Assembly: GCF_030177895.1 (NCBI RefSeq)
Contig: NZ_CP123448.1
Span: 1,922,001 to 1,986,000, forward strand
DNA: 64,000 bases
Origin: Kingella negevensis
Lineage (GTDB): Bacteria > Pseudomonadota > Gammaproteobacteria > Burkholderiales > Neisseriaceae
Reading direction: 5' to 3'
The position numbers and the translations under genes are program-made. Under the pieces are notes generated by a model, which saw only the letters and a program-made list of their open reading frames with translations, ran no database searches and was not told where the DNA came from. Shown in pieces: positions 8,612 to 18,247 of this stretch. Positions within the stretch are counted from its first letter, which is position 1; the number at the start of each line of letters is the position of its first letter.

Positions 8612-9949
8612 ATGTCAGCCCCATCAAATTGGACATCAAAAATCGGCTTTATTCTTTCCGCAGCAGGCTCTGCGATTGGTTTGGGCGCGATTTGGAAATT
8701 CCCCTACACCGCAGGCACAAACGGGGGCGCAGTTTTCTTTTTAATTTTCTTGCTGTTCACCGTTTTGGTGGGCTTGCCCGTGCTGCTGGCTGAATTTTTC
8801 ATCGGTCGCAAAACAGGCAAAAACCCGATTAACGCGCTCAAAGAAATCGTGCAGCACCCTGCTTGGGCGTGGATTGGGCGCATGGGCATGGCGGCTTGTT
8901 TCGTGTTGCTGTCGTTTTACAGCGTGGTGGGCGGCTGGGTGTTTGCCTACGTTTGGCACGCGATTTCGGGCGCAATCACGCCAAGCATAGATTTTGGCGC
9001 ATTATTCGGCAGCACAATTTCAAACCCCACTTTGGTACTGATTTTTCAGGCTGCATTTATGTTTGTCACCGTTTGGGTGGTGCAAAACGGCGTTTCTTCG
9101 GGCATCGAACGCGCGAATAAATACTTGATGCCATTGCTGTTTATTATGTTTTTGCTGTTGGCAGCGCGCTCGCTCACGTTACCCAACGCCATGGAAGGTG
9201 TGAAATTTTTGCTGAAACCTGATTTCAGCGCGGTAACGCCTGTCACTTGGCTCACCGCGTTGGGGCAAGCATTTTTTGCCTTGAGTTTGGGCGTGTCCAC
9301 CATGATGACTTATGCGTCTTATTTGGATAACAAACAGGATTTGTTCCGCTCGGCAAACAGCATTATGTGGTTGAATATGTTGGTTTCTTTGCTAGCTGGC
9401 TTGGTGATTTTCCCTGCGGTGTTTGCGTTTGGGTTCAAGCCTGATTCTGGGCCTGGGTTGATTTTCATTGTGTTGCCTGCCGTGTTCCAAAAAATGCCGT
9501 TTGGTACGCTGCTGTTCGCTATCTTTATGATTTTGGTGGCGTTTGCCACTTTAACTTCGGCGTTTTCTATGCTGGAAACGGCGATTGCATATTTTGTGCA
9601 AAAACAACCGTCTAGCCGCCGCCGTATTTCTTGGGTGGCTGGCGTGGCGATTTTCATTGTTGGCATTCCGTCTGCGCTGTCGTTTGGCGTGTTGGGTGAG
9701 TTCAAAATCATCGGCAAAACGGTGTTTGATTTGTGGGATTATTTGATTACGTCTTGGATTATGCCGTTGAGTTCGCTGGCGGTTTGCGCGCTGGTGGCTT
9801 GGGTGTTGAAACGTGATGATGTGATTGCGCACATGCGAGAGGGCAGCGATTTGCCGCCTGTGGTGGCGGTGGTGTGGCGCAATATGTTGCGTTATATTGC
9901 GCCTGTGGCGATTTTGCTGGTGTTTGCGAATACTTTGGGTTGGATTTGA
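8612..9949 (+). CDS. Sodium-dependent transporter, SNF family
   Basis: A 445-residue inner-membrane protein of the neurotransmitter:sodium symporter (SNF) family, which couples sodium entry to uptake of amino acids or related solutes. TM1 holds the signature GSAIGLGAIWKFPYTAGTNGG. About 11 hydrophobic segments follow, including the SLGVSTMMTYASYL region of TM6/TM7. The substrate cannot be told from sequence. It is preceded by a DUS pair that may terminate the upstream pseudogene, and followed by another DUS pair near 9957. Confidence 0.9.
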   Translation: MSAPSNWTSKIGFILSAAGSAIGLGAIWKFPYTAGTNGGAVFFLIFLLFTVLVGLPVLLAEFFIGRKTGKNPINALKEIVQHPAWAWIGRMGMAACFVLLSFYSVVGGWVFAYVWHAISGAITPSIDFGALFGSTISNPTLVLIFQAAFMFVTVWVVQNGVSSGIERANKYLMPLLFIMFLLLAARSLTLPNAMEGVKFLLKPDFSAVTPVTWLTALGQAFFALSLGVSTMMTYASYLDNKQDLFRSANSIMWLNMLVSLLAGLVIFPAVFAFGFKPDSGPGLIFIVLPAVFQKMPFGTLLFAIFMILVAFATLTSAFSMLETAIAYFVQKQPSSRRRISWVAGVAIFIVGIPSALSFGVLGEFKIIGKTVFDLWDYLITSWIMPLSSLAVCALVAWVLKRDDVIAHMREGSDLPPVVAVVWRNMLRYIAPVAILLVFANTLGWI

Positions 9950-10025
9950 GTTTTTCAGGCAGCCTGAAAATGAAAAAGCACATTTTAATCAATGTGCTTT
10001 TTTTGTGAATATGCAGCCTGAAAGC

Positions 10026-10812
10026 TTAAACTGTGCAATACCCTGCTTCTTCAATCGCCTGAACCATGCTTGCTTGCAAACTAGCACGGTCTGCCGTATC
10101 CAAATTTTTAATCACGGTTAAACCTAAATCTACTACAACAGGCGTTCCTCCTTTTGCAGGCATAAACGCCGCTAAATACAGGTTTTGTTCATTATCGATT
10201 ACCAAGAAGGAGAATTTATCTTTGCCAAAATTGGCAGGTAATGGAACTTCTTTGCCTTGAAATTTCACACGATATTCAAAAGTGCCATTTTTAAATTTAG
10301 ATGGTTTTACTAAAACTAATCGCCATGGCTGCTAATTAGTACGATTTAATCATTCCAAAATTTGCTTATGGCGTGGCATCACAACAAAAGCGGTAAACAG
10401 CCCCAAACCTAGCATGCCTAATCCAATCCCTGCGATAAACATCACATAAAATCCACGAGCCATTATTTTATCGGCAGCTATATCAAGCGTTACTTGTTCA
10501 GTGCGGTCGCGATTGGCAATCGCTTGAACTTCAATATCCCCTGTCATACCTATGTAACTAAATTCTTTTTTGGTTACACCATTTTCATGCGTAATCACCA
10601 CATCACAGGATACAAAAAACAATTTTCGTGCACGACATCGTCCATCAATTTGCGCGTCAATCACTTCACTATTTTGTCCAATTCGATAATCTTTTCGAAT
10701 ACCGCCAATTTCACTCAAGCCAAAATAAGCAACCAAAGCACCAAACAGCATAAAAAATTGCCAACCAAATCATTTTTCCGATAGAAAGTGAACCAATCGA
10801 AGCTATTTTCAT
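10026..10812 (-). pseudogene. Small membrane protein gene with a frameshift and two internal stops
   Basis: Three open pieces fit one gene read leftward. It starts at ATG 10812 (MKIASIGSLSIGKMIWLAIF), then a frame change at a run of six T residues near 10755 leads into MLFGALVAYFGLSEIGG. That frame continues to TGA at 10350-10352. The same frame then runs through a second stop (TAG, 10335-10337) into LVLVKPSKFKNGTFEYR and on to 10026. The intact protein would have a membrane segment near each end of a DUF3592-like extracytoplasmic domain. The domain guess is weak; the in-frame relation of the last two pieces is exact (27 codons apart). Confidence 0.65.
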
Positions 10813-11031
10813 CGTTTTATTGATAGGCGAAACAAAATTTAATTTAATCATTCAAAATCTCAAATCGGTTAAAAGAAGGCTTATCATGCCGTATTTCAGG
10901 CAGCCTGAAATAAATTTCTTGACTAAATTTAAAAAAAACTAACTGAATTATTTTCAGGCTGCGCCACCTTTTCACGTAGCCTGAAAAATTGTTATATTTG
11001 TCTTTTTTTAACGCTATTTCAAAGAGTAAAA

Positions 11032-11808
11032 ATGAAAACAAAATTATCTGTATTACTTCTCACACTCAGCTTAACCGCTTGTAACATCATGGACAGCGCA
11101 ACAATTAACAGCCAAGCGGCGCAAAGTTATCGCCAAACCGTTAGCCAAGCACAAGAGCATAGAATGATTGACACCACGTCTAACACGGCAAAACGTGTGC
11201 AACGCGTGTTTCAAAAATTAGTGCCGTATGCAACAGCGGCAAACACGACGGGGCAGCCGTTTCAGTGGGAAATGAACGTGATTCGTTCTGATGAATTGAA
11301 CGCGTGGGCGATGCCTGGGGGCAAAATGGTGGTGTACACAGGGATTGTGGAAAAGCTGAATTTGAGCGATGCGGAATTGGCGGCAATTGTGGGGCATGAA
11401 ATGACACATGCACTGCTAGAACACAGCAAAAAAGAGGCGAATCGCAGCATTGGTTTGAATTTGGGCGCACAAATCGGCGCGAATATTTTAACAGCGGCGA
11501 CTGGAATTGACGGTAATTTGATTGGCACAGGCGTGGGCTTGGCTACAGATTTGGGGATTGCGAAACCGTTTAGCCGCAGCGCGGAACGTGAGGCGGATTT
11601 GGGCGGTTTGAAGCTGATGGCGCAAGCGGGCTACAATCCTGAAGCGGCGATTACGGTGTGGACGAAAATGAATCAGGAAAATGATAACAATAATGCGGCA
11701 AATGCGATTTTATCCACACACCCAACCAATAACGCGCGTATTGAGTTGATTCGTCAGGAATTGCCGAAAGTGATGCCGATTTATCAGCAGGCGATTGCGA
11801 AGAAATAA
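11032..11808 (+). CDS. M48-family metalloprotease lipoprotein
   Basis: A 258-residue lipoprotein: signal peptide with lipobox LSLTAC (Cys17), then an M48 peptidase domain. The zinc motif HExxH appears as VGHEMTHALLEH near residue 125, with a third ligand expected in READLGGLKLMAQAGY. It resembles LoiP/YggG-type periplasmic proteases that act on outer-membrane proteins under stress. A strong terminator follows at 11827. Single gene; the upstream region holds a DUS near 10900 and a variant with GTAGCCTGAAA near 10976. Confidence 0.88.
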   Translation: MKTKLSVLLLTLSLTACNIMDSATINSQAAQSYRQTVSQAQEHRMIDTTSNTAKRVQRVFQKLVPYATAANTTGQPFQWEMNVIRSDELNAWAMPGGKMVVYTGIVEKLNLSDAELAAIVGHEMTHALLEHSKKEANRSIGLNLGAQIGANILTAATGIDGNLIGTGVGLATDLGIAKPFSRSAEREADLGGLKLMAQAGYNPEAAITVWTKMNQENDNNNAANAILSTHPTNNARIELIRQELPKVMPIYQQAIAKK

Positions 11809-11826
11809 AAAGCAGTTTGAAAAGAA

Positions 11827-11858
11827 AAAGGTCAAACATTATCTGTTTGACCTTTTTT
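11827..11858 (+). terminator. Bidirectional terminator
   Basis: AAAGGTCAAACA pairs with TGTTTGACCTTTTTT around a short loop. It separates the rightward M48 gene from the leftward solute-binding gene and can serve both. Confidence 0.85.
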
Positions 11859-11868
11859 GTGGTTTATT

Positions 11869-12741
11869 TTATTTCAACCATTTTTCTTCAATTTTCGCCA
11901 AAGTGCCGTCTTCTTTGATTTTCGCTAAGGCTTTGTTGATGTCATCGCGCAATTGAACCTTGTCTTTGTTCACCAAGATAACCAAACGCGCAGATGGCTC
12001 TGATTCGTTTTCGTAATTCACGGAGAACGTTTTGTATTCTGTGTTGGTTTTGGCTAACTGGTTGAGTAATAAGCTATCCTGTGCAATCACGTCCACTTCT
12101 TTTTTCAACATACCTGTGAACAATAGATAAGTTGAGTTATAGCGCACGATGCTTTTGGCTTTGTTGGCTGCGGTGATTTGTGAATCCTGTTTGGATTCTC
12201 CCAACACGCCAACCGTTAAACCTTCTAAGCTGCTTAAGTCTTTCACTTTACCGTTTAAGTCTTCACGGATAAACATTAAGCTGCTTGGGTTGAAGGCGTA
12301 AGAATTTGAAATGGCGTATTTTTTTTCACGTTCATCGGTGTATGAGATGCCTGAAATGGCTAAATCAGATTCGCCTGTTTCAACAGAATCCAACATGTTT
12401 ACCCAAGGTTTTTTATGGAATTGCACTTTAAAGCCTGCTTCTTCACCGATTTTACGAATCACATCAACATCCATGCCAATCAGCTGACCTGCGTTATCAG
12501 AGAAAGAAAATGGCAGAGTTTTACCCACTGTTGCTACATTCACTGTAGGAGCATTGGCTGGTAGTGGGCTAACATAGTTGTCTGCTGCAACGGGAACGTT
12601 ATTGGCTGGTGCGCTGGCTTTTTGGGCTTCTGCTTGAGCAGGTTGTGCTGTGCTTGATGAAGAGGCTTGTTCTGAACCACCGCAAGCTGCTAATACGGTA
12701 GACATGGCGCTAACCAAAAGTAATTTTTTAAACGTTTTCAT
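11869..12741 (-). CDS. Amino-acid ABC transporter substrate-binding lipoprotein
   Basis: A family-3 periplasmic solute-binding protein that would deliver polar amino acids to an ABC importer. The ATG at 12741 gives a lipoprotein signal (KLLLVSAMSTVLAACGG) and an Ala/Gln/Pro-rich linker. The binding domain then begins near VGKTLPFSFSDNAGQLIGMD, with IGMDVDVIRKIGEEAGF and DLAISGISYTDEREKKYAIS blocks typical of the family. No permease or ATPase gene is adjacent. The nearest candidate ATPase is at 28751. It lies in a run with two related genes to the right, one of them broken. Confidence 0.88.
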   Translation of the reverse strand: MKTFKKLLLVSAMSTVLAACGGSEQASSSSTAQPAQAEAQKASAPANNVPVAADNYVSPLPANAPTVNVATVGKTLPFSFSDNAGQLIGMDVDVIRKIGEEAGFKVQFHKKPWVNMLDSVETGESDLAISGISYTDEREKKYAISNSYAFNPSSLMFIREDLNGKVKDLSSLEGLTVGVLGESKQDSQITAANKAKSIVRYNSTYLLFTGMLKKEVDVIAQDSLLLNQLAKTNTEYKTFSVNYENESEPSARLVILVNKDKVQLRDDINKALAKIKEDGTLAKIEEKWLK

Positions 12742-12856
12742 GATTTTATCCTTAATGGTATGTTGGTGTTTCATAGAGACAACATCTCTATGGGTTGAAT
12801 TATACTCTTTAATTTACAAAAATTTAAAATTTTGGTTTTAATTTAACTATAAATAA

Positions 12857-12897
12857 AAAAGCAGGCTGAAACTTTATCTATTTCAGCCTGCTTTTTA
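12857..12897 (-). terminator. Stem-loop with GCAGGCTGAAA arms
   Basis: AAAAAAGCAGGCTGAAA pairs with TTTCAGCCTGCTTTTT. The arms resemble a DUS pair but with a GGC/GCC change (GCAGGCTGAAA), so this is not a canonical uptake sequence. It lies downstream of the broken solute-binding gene on the minus strand. Confidence 0.7.
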
Positions 12898-12906
12898 TCA
12901 AACAGA

Positions 12907-13713
12907 TTAGTTAACCCATTTGCTTACGATTTTTTGATAAGTGCCGTTGGCTTTCAAATCGTCGATGCCTTTATCCAATTTTGCTTTTAATTCGTTGTTG
13001 CCTTTTTTCAATACCCAGCCCATTGTGATTTTACCTGCTTTAGGGTCTGGAATAGTGTAGTAGTTTGGTTGTGATTTGGTGTAAGTATTCAATACCACGT
13101 CCACATCATATACAGCGTCCACATCGCCACGAGCGATACCATTCAAACCTAAGTAAACGGTTTCGATTGGTACGATTTGGTCTGTGATGCCAGATTCTTT
13201 CAATTTGGTTTCAGACGAACTAGCTTTTTGTGCCGCAACTTTTTTGTCTTTCAAATCAGCTAAGCTATTGAATTGTTATTTGGTTTTTTCTGCTGTAACC
13301 ACCCAGTTACCTTCCATGTAAGGTTTTGTGAAAGTGAATTGTTGTTCGCGTTCTGGGGTGATGTTGATACCAGATGCTACGATGTCCACATTGCTGGTAT
13401 TTAATGCTTCAAATAAGCCTCCCATAGCGTATGGCACAAATTGCACGTTGAAGCCTTCTTTTTTCGCGATTTCTTGCAACAAATCCATGTCCAAGCCTTC
13501 TAATTGACCTTTTTGGTTGCGGTTCACGAAAGGAGGGTAGGCAGTTAAGCTGGCTACAGTGTAAGTTTTGCCATCATTGTTTTGTGGTGCTGCGGCTGCA
13601 GGTTTGCTTTCGCTTGAAGCAGGTTTTTCAGCTTCTGATGGTGCTGGAGAATTATTACATGCTGCCAATAAGAACATTGGCATCATCATGCCAGCTAGAG
13701 TTTTGATTTTCAT
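12907..13713 (-). pseudogene. Amino-acid ABC substrate-binding lipoprotein, interrupted by a stop
   Basis: Read leftward from ATG 13713, the gene encodes a lipoprotein signal (MMMPMFLLAACNN), a low-complexity linker and the first lobe of a family-3 binding protein. It then stops at TAA 13276-13278 after VTAEKTK. The same frame continues without a break to 12907 with the second lobe (DLKDKKVAAQKAS through the C-terminal KIVSKWVN). The intact relative at 14021-14845 aligns through the stop, so this is a single-base nonsense mutation in a recent paralogue. The lobes are otherwise well conserved, suggesting recent inactivation. Confidence 0.85.
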
Positions 13714-14020
13714 GGTACACCCTTTATGAATTTAATTAATGTTGTGTAAAGATAGAATAAGAATGCGATAAATTCTATTCTATGGTATGCTATTGATATG
13801 ATTTTAAATAAATAACAAATTATATTAATCATTCATTATATCCCAAATAGTGATTGGGTGAGTTAATAAGTGAAACTCATTTGATGTGTATCAGTAATTA
13901 AAAATCTCCTTTATGTGAATCAATTTCATGTTAAATCTGATGCCTTGTGCAAATTGACAATATAAAACCCTAAAATAATGATTTATTTTGGGGTTTTATG
14001 CCATTTTCAGGCTGCCTGAA
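13714..14020. other. AT-rich spacer between paralogous binding-protein genes
   Basis: No gene is seen. On the minus strand it should hold the promoter of the broken gene to the left. At its right end, AAAACCCTAAAATAA pairs with TTATTTTGGGGTTTT (about 13964-13997), a likely terminator for the leftward gene at 14021. A DUS (AGGCTGCCTGAA) lies between that stem and the stop codon. Confidence 0.6.
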
Positions 14021-14845
14021 TTATTGTTTTGGATACCATTTATCTAAGATTTTTTGATAAGTGCCATCGGCTTTCAAGTCGTCGATGCCTTTATCCAATT
14101 TCTCTTTCAATTCGGTATTGCCTTTTTTCAATACCCAACCAAATGGAACTTTGCCTGATTTTTCATCTACCACTGAATAGTAAGGTGCGTCTGCTTTCAA
14201 ATAAGTGTTCAATACTGCATCTACATCGTAAACAGCTTCATTTTCACCGCGTGCAATGCCATTCAAGCCCAAGTAAACCGTCTCCACAGAAACGATTTGG
14301 CTGGTGATGCCTGTTGATTTCAATTGTGTTTCAGATAAGCTGGCTTTTTGTGCAGCAATTTTTTTGTCTTTCAAATCAGCAAAACTAGCAAATTTGGTTT
14401 TGTTTTTATCGGCTACGACAATCCAGTTGGCTTCCAAATAAGGTTTGGAGAAGGTGTAGGTTTGTTCGCGCTCTGGCGTGATGTTTACGCCAGTTGCCAC
14501 AATGTCCGCCGCGCCTGTGTTCACGGTTTCCAGCAAGCCTTCCATTGTGTGTGGCACGAATGTCAAATTGAAGCCTTCTTTTTTCGCGATTTCTTGTAGC
14601 AAGTCTATATCCAAGCCCACCAATTCGCCTTTTTCGTTGCGTGAAGCGAAAGGTGGGTAAGCTGGTTGGCTAACCACTACGTATGTTTTGCCGCCATTGC
14701 TGGCTTGTGGTGCTGATGCGTCTGCTTTTGCTTCAGAAGATTGTGCAGATTGTGCAGCATCTGTTTTGGCTGGCGCAGGTGCGTCGTTACAAGCAGCTAA
14801 TAACATCATCGGTAACATTAATGTGGAAAGAGATTTAAGTTTCAT
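14021..14845 (-). CDS. Amino-acid ABC transporter substrate-binding lipoprotein
   Basis: The intact paralogue of the broken gene to its left: 274 residues, lipoprotein signal ending MLLAACND, Ala/Ser-rich linker, then a family-3 solute-binding domain (VVVSQPAYPPFASRNEKGEL, DIVATGVNITPEREQTYTFS, GLNGIARGENEAVYDVDAVL). The start at 14845 is chosen because it gives a complete lipobox. A longer in-frame extension to 14968 lacks a sensible signal. The three binding proteins in this stretch suggest expansion by duplication, perhaps with different amino-acid specificities. Confidence 0.9.
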   Translation of the reverse strand: MKLKSLSTLMLPMMLLAACNDAPAPAKTDAAQSAQSSEAKADASAPQASNGGKTYVVVSQPAYPPFASRNEKGELVGLDIDLLQEIAKKEGFNLTFVPHTMEGLLETVNTGAADIVATGVNITPEREQTYTFSKPYLEANWIVVADKNKTKFASFADLKDKKIAAQKASLSETQLKSTGITSQIVSVETVYLGLNGIARGENEAVYDVDAVLNTYLKADAPYYSVVDEKSGKVPFGWVLKKGNTELKEKLDKGIDDLKADGTYQKILDKWYPKQ

Positions 14846-15144
14846 AATTAATGACCCTTTTATAAGTGATATGTATGTACCCAAAAATTGTGTTTTCACA
14901 CAAGAACTACCTTGTGAAACAGTCAGTAGTGTGAAAATAATCATAGGCTTTTTCAGGCTGCGCTTCAATTTGAAACGTTAAAAATGGAGCAAAAAGAATA
15001 AAGAAAAGTGATGTTTTGTGAAAATTTGCAACACTTTTGAGATTTATCAAATAGAGAATAATATTTTTTGAAGGTTTTTTTTTGAGGCGAAATAAAGAAA
15101 AACGCAGCCTGAAAATATTTTTAGGCTGCGTTTGATGAGCAAAA

Positions 15145-16269
15145 TTATTTACCTATTTTCAATTTTTGCCACAAAGTAGTGGTTTGTTTTTTCGTTGCAT
15201 CAGACATTTGTGGCATCACAAAACCGTCTGCCATATCTTGAGCGGTTGGGAAAATAGAACGCGTTTCAACCAATGCTTTGTCCATTTTCTCACGAGCTGG
15301 CAAGCTCGCTGGTGCAAATGTTACAGCATTGCCGTTTTTCGCTGCGATTTCAGGGTCAAGCGTGTAGTTGATGTATTTGTGCGCATTTGCCACGTTTTTC
15401 GCATCTTTCGGAATTACCCAAGATTCAATCCAGAAGCCCATGCCTTTTGGTGTCAGCACTTCAATGCCCACATTGTTTTTCGCTTCTTCAGCGCGCGCTT
15501 TTGCCAAGTTTAAATCGCCGCCGTTACCTGCCACCAAGCAGATTTCGCCACGCGCCAAGCTATCAATATAAGACGCGCTAAACTGTTTCACATCAGGGCG
15601 AATGCCTTGCAACACTTTTGCTGCTTCTTCCACATCAGCAGGGTTCGTGCCTTTCGGGTCTTTACCGATGTATTTCAACACAATCGGGAACATTTCGCTT
15701 GGCGTATCCCACAATGCAATGCCGCAAGATTTCAATTTGTTGGTGTATTCAGGTTTGAACATCAAGTCCCAACCATTTTCAGGCAGCTTACCACCCAACA
15801 ATTCTTTACCCTTCGCTGTAATCGCCAACGTGTTCACGCCAGAGAAATAAGGCACAGCGTATTCGTTACCAGGGTCAGCGTCTGTCAACAATTTTAACAA
15901 ATTCGGGTCGATATTTTTATAATTTGGAATCAAACTCTTATCAACTTTTTGATAAGCACCTGCTTTGATTTGACGTGGCAAGAACGCAATACCTGGCACA
16001 CCCAAGTCGTAACCAGATTTACCAGTCAGCATTTTTGCTTCAAGCGTTTCATTGTTTTCGTACAAATCATAAGTTAGCTTCAAATTATTGGCTTTTTTGA
16101 AGTCTTCAACGGTTGATTCATCTACATAGTTAGACCAGTTGTAGATATTCAGCTCGTTGGTTGCAGTGGCTGTGCCAGAGGCTGCAGCGGCTGGTTTATC
16201 AACAGATTTCTGTCCGCCACAGGCTGCCAGAGTCATCAATAAGATGGTGCTTAACAGAGTTTTCTTCAT
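15145..16269 (-). CDS. potD: Spermidine/putrescine-binding lipoprotein PotD
   Basis: PotD captures polyamines in the periplasm for the PotABC importer. The 374-residue product has a lipoprotein signal with LMTLAACGG. The mature part begins with the PotD-type LNIYNWSNYVDESTVEDF, and DLGVPGIAFLPRQIKAGAY and GFWIESWVIPKDAKNVANA follow. No potABC genes are adjacent, as in Neisseria where potD paralogues stand alone. A DUS inverted repeat at about 15099-15133 follows the stop and probably terminates it. Confidence 0.92.
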   Translation of the reverse strand: MKKTLLSTILLMTLAACGGQKSVDKPAAAASGTATATNELNIYNWSNYVDESTVEDFKKANNLKLTYDLYENNETLEAKMLTGKSGYDLGVPGIAFLPRQIKAGAYQKVDKSLIPNYKNIDPNLLKLLTDADPGNEYAVPYFSGVNTLAITAKGKELLGGKLPENGWDLMFKPEYTNKLKSCGIALWDTPSEMFPIVLKYIGKDPKGTNPADVEEAAKVLQGIRPDVKQFSASYIDSLARGEICLVAGNGGDLNLAKARAEEAKNNVGIEVLTPKGMGFWIESWVIPKDAKNVANAHKYINYTLDPEIAAKNGNAVTFAPASLPAREKMDKALVETRSIFPTAQDMADGFVMPQMSDATKKQTTTLWQKLKIGK

Positions 16270-16483
16270 TATATTATCTTCTCGTTAGAGTGGTTAAAAA
16301 AGGAAAAGAAATTTTAAGATGATTTTTATTAAAAATCAAACAGTTTTTGCCGTTGAAAATCAAGTTTCAGGCTGCGATTTGGCTTATTTGCAGCCTGAAA
16401 AAACATTTGCCTTTTTTAAAGTTGAATTAACCTTTGTAAACAGGTAAACTTCACCACTTCAATAGAATAAAACAATCGCCACC

Positions 16484-17308
16484 ATGAAAGCCGCATTTGA
16501 ACTCAAATCTGCACGTTTGCGCTTAGAAGCCTTGACGCTGCGCCTATTTTCCGCCCAACTTGATGAAATCAAACAATTATTAACTGATAAAGCAGAGCAG
16601 TATCAAATGTTCACGTCTATGCCATTTATTTTGGACGCGAGCAGCCTGAAAATATCGGATAATTTAGACGTGAAAGCCGTGGTTGCGTTGTTTGCGGAAC
16701 ATGGTTTGCGTGTGGTGGCGTTGCGACACGAAGAAGCGCATTGGGCAGATATTGCGCGTGAAACAGGTTTGTTGTGGTTGCAATCAGAAAAAGCAGAAAC
16801 ACAAGTTTCGCAGCCTGAAAACGCGGACGCGGTTGAAGAAACGGCTGAAACGCAGCCTGAAAATTCATCGGAAGAACAAACAGAAACTACCGAAGAAACG
16901 CAGCCTGAAAACGCAGAAACTTCAGCAGAAGAATCCGAAAAAGCCGCCCCAGTTTTAGAACTCACTGCGCGACCAACCTTAGTGATTACACACCCCGTCC
17001 GCACAGGGCAACAAATCTACGCCGAAAAAGCCGATTTAATCGTGCTGGGCATGGTGAGCGAAGGCGCGGAAGTGATTGCAGATGGCAATATCCACATTTA
17101 CGCCCCTATGCGTGGACGCGCGTTGGCAGGCGAATCAGGCGACCAAAACGTGCGTATTTTCATGCAATCCATGCAAGCCGAGTTGGTTTCCATTGCAGGC
17201 ATTTATCGCGTGTTTGAACAAGATTTGCCGCCACATTTGCATAAACAAGCCGTGCAAATTTCATTGGATAACGAACGCTTGGTTATCGCCGCGATTGACG
17301 CAAGATAA
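16484..17308 (+). CDS. minC: Septum site-determining protein MinC
   Basis: MinC blocks FtsZ ring assembly away from midcell together with MinD. At 274 residues it is longer than usual. Residues 1-100 form the MinC_N domain. The C-terminal beta-helical domain begins near [19 protein letters not shown], with the [19 protein letters not shown] signature. The linker between them (about residues 102-160) is acidic and low in complexity. It contains three copies of Q-P-E-N encoded by GCAGCCTGAAAA uptake sequences. First gene of minCDE-oxyR. Confidence 0.95.
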   Translation: MKAAFELKSARLRLEALTLRLFSAQLDEIKQLLTDKAEQYQMFTSMPFILDASSLKISDNLDVKAVVALFAEHGLRVVALRHEEAHWADIARETGLLWLQSEKAETQVSQPENADAVEETAETQPENSSEEQTETTEETQPENAETSAEESEKAAPVLELTARPTLVITHPVRTGQQIYAEKADLIVLGMVSEGAEVIADGNIHIYAPMRGRALAGESGDQNVRIFMQSMQAELVSIAGIYRVFEQDLPPHLHKQAVQISLDNERLVIAAIDAR

Positions 17309-17344
17309 TTTTCAGGCAGCCTGAAAATGTTGCATAACTGTAGA

Positions 17345-17364
17345 GTGCGCGAGGCACACCCTAC
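17345..17364. repeat. Short dispersed repeat GTGCGCGAGGCACACCCTAC
   Basis: Lies between minC and minD. The reverse complement, with one base changed, occurs at 41758-41777 after deoA. Function unknown. Confidence 0.55.
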
Positions 17365-17431
17365 GCTAAAAAAGCAGCCTGAATACCCCATTCAACCATT
17401 TTAAATTTAACCCGAAAGAGAAGGTATAAAA

Positions 17432-18244
17432 GTGTCAAAAATCATCGTAGTAACATCAGGTAAAGGCGGTGTGGGCAAAACCACCACATCAGCCAGTATC
17501 GCCACAGGTTTAGCATTGCGCGGTCACAAAACCGCCGTGATTGACTTTGACGTAGGTTTGCGAAACCTAGATTTGATTATGGGCTGCGAACGCCGCGTGG
17601 TATACGATTTGGTAAACGTGATTCAAGGTGAAGCAACCTTGAATCAAGCCTTAATTAAAGACAAACATTGCGACAATTTGTTCATTTTGCCAGCGTCTCA
17701 AACACGCGATAAAGACGCTTTAACTAAAGAAGGCGTGGCAAAAGTGTTGAGTGGTTTGGTGAAAGAATTGGACTTCGAATATGTGGTGTGCGATTCGCCA
17801 GCAGGTATCGAAACAGGCGCGTTGATGGCGTTGTATTTTGCAGACGAAGCGATTATCACAACCAACCCAGAAGTATCTTCAGTGCGCGACTCTGACCGTA
17901 TTTTGGGTATTTTGCAAAGCAAATCACGCAAAGCCGAAAAAGGCGAGCGCATTAAAGAACATTTGTTGATTACACGTTACTCACCAGAGCGCGTGGAAAA
18001 AGGTGAAATGCTGTCTGTGCAAGACATTCAAGACATTTTGCGTGTGCCTTTGATTGGTGTGATTCCAGAATCGCAAAACGTATTGCAAGCATCTAACTCT
18101 GGTTCGCCAGTGATTCATCAATCAGATGCCATCGCTGCGCAAGCATATCAAGACGTTGTGGCGCGTTTGCTGGGCGAAAACCGCGAAATCCGTTTCTTGG
18201 AAGCCGAGAAAAAAGGTTTCTTCCAAAAATTGTTTGGGGGTTAA
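17432..18244 (+). CDS. minD: Septum site-determining protein MinD
   Basis: MinD is the membrane-binding ATPase that recruits MinC and is displaced by MinE. The product is 270 residues. The deviant Walker A motif GKGGVGKTT is at residues 10-18, VIDFDVGLRNLDL is the switch region, and the C-terminal amphipathic membrane helix ends KKGFFQKLFGG. Translation starts with GTG at 17432, preceded by GAGAAGG. Only three bases separate its stop from minE. Confidence 0.97.
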   Translation: MSKIIVVTSGKGGVGKTTTSASIATGLALRGHKTAVIDFDVGLRNLDLIMGCERRVVYDLVNVIQGEATLNQALIKDKHCDNLFILPASQTRDKDALTKEGVAKVLSGLVKELDFEYVVCDSPAGIETGALMALYFADEAIITTNPEVSSVRDSDRILGILQSKSRKAEKGERIKEHLLITRYSPERVEKGEMLSVQDIQDILRVPLIGVIPESQNVLQASNSGSPVIHQSDAIAAQAYQDVVARLLGENREIRFLEAEKKGFFQKLFGG

Positions 18245-18247
18245 ACC

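Noticed and set aside
15060..15085. Run of about nine T residues upstream of the binding-protein gene, possible phase-variable promoter
   Set aside because: It is over 200 bases from the start codon with no promoter boxes placed around it; AT-rich background explains it.
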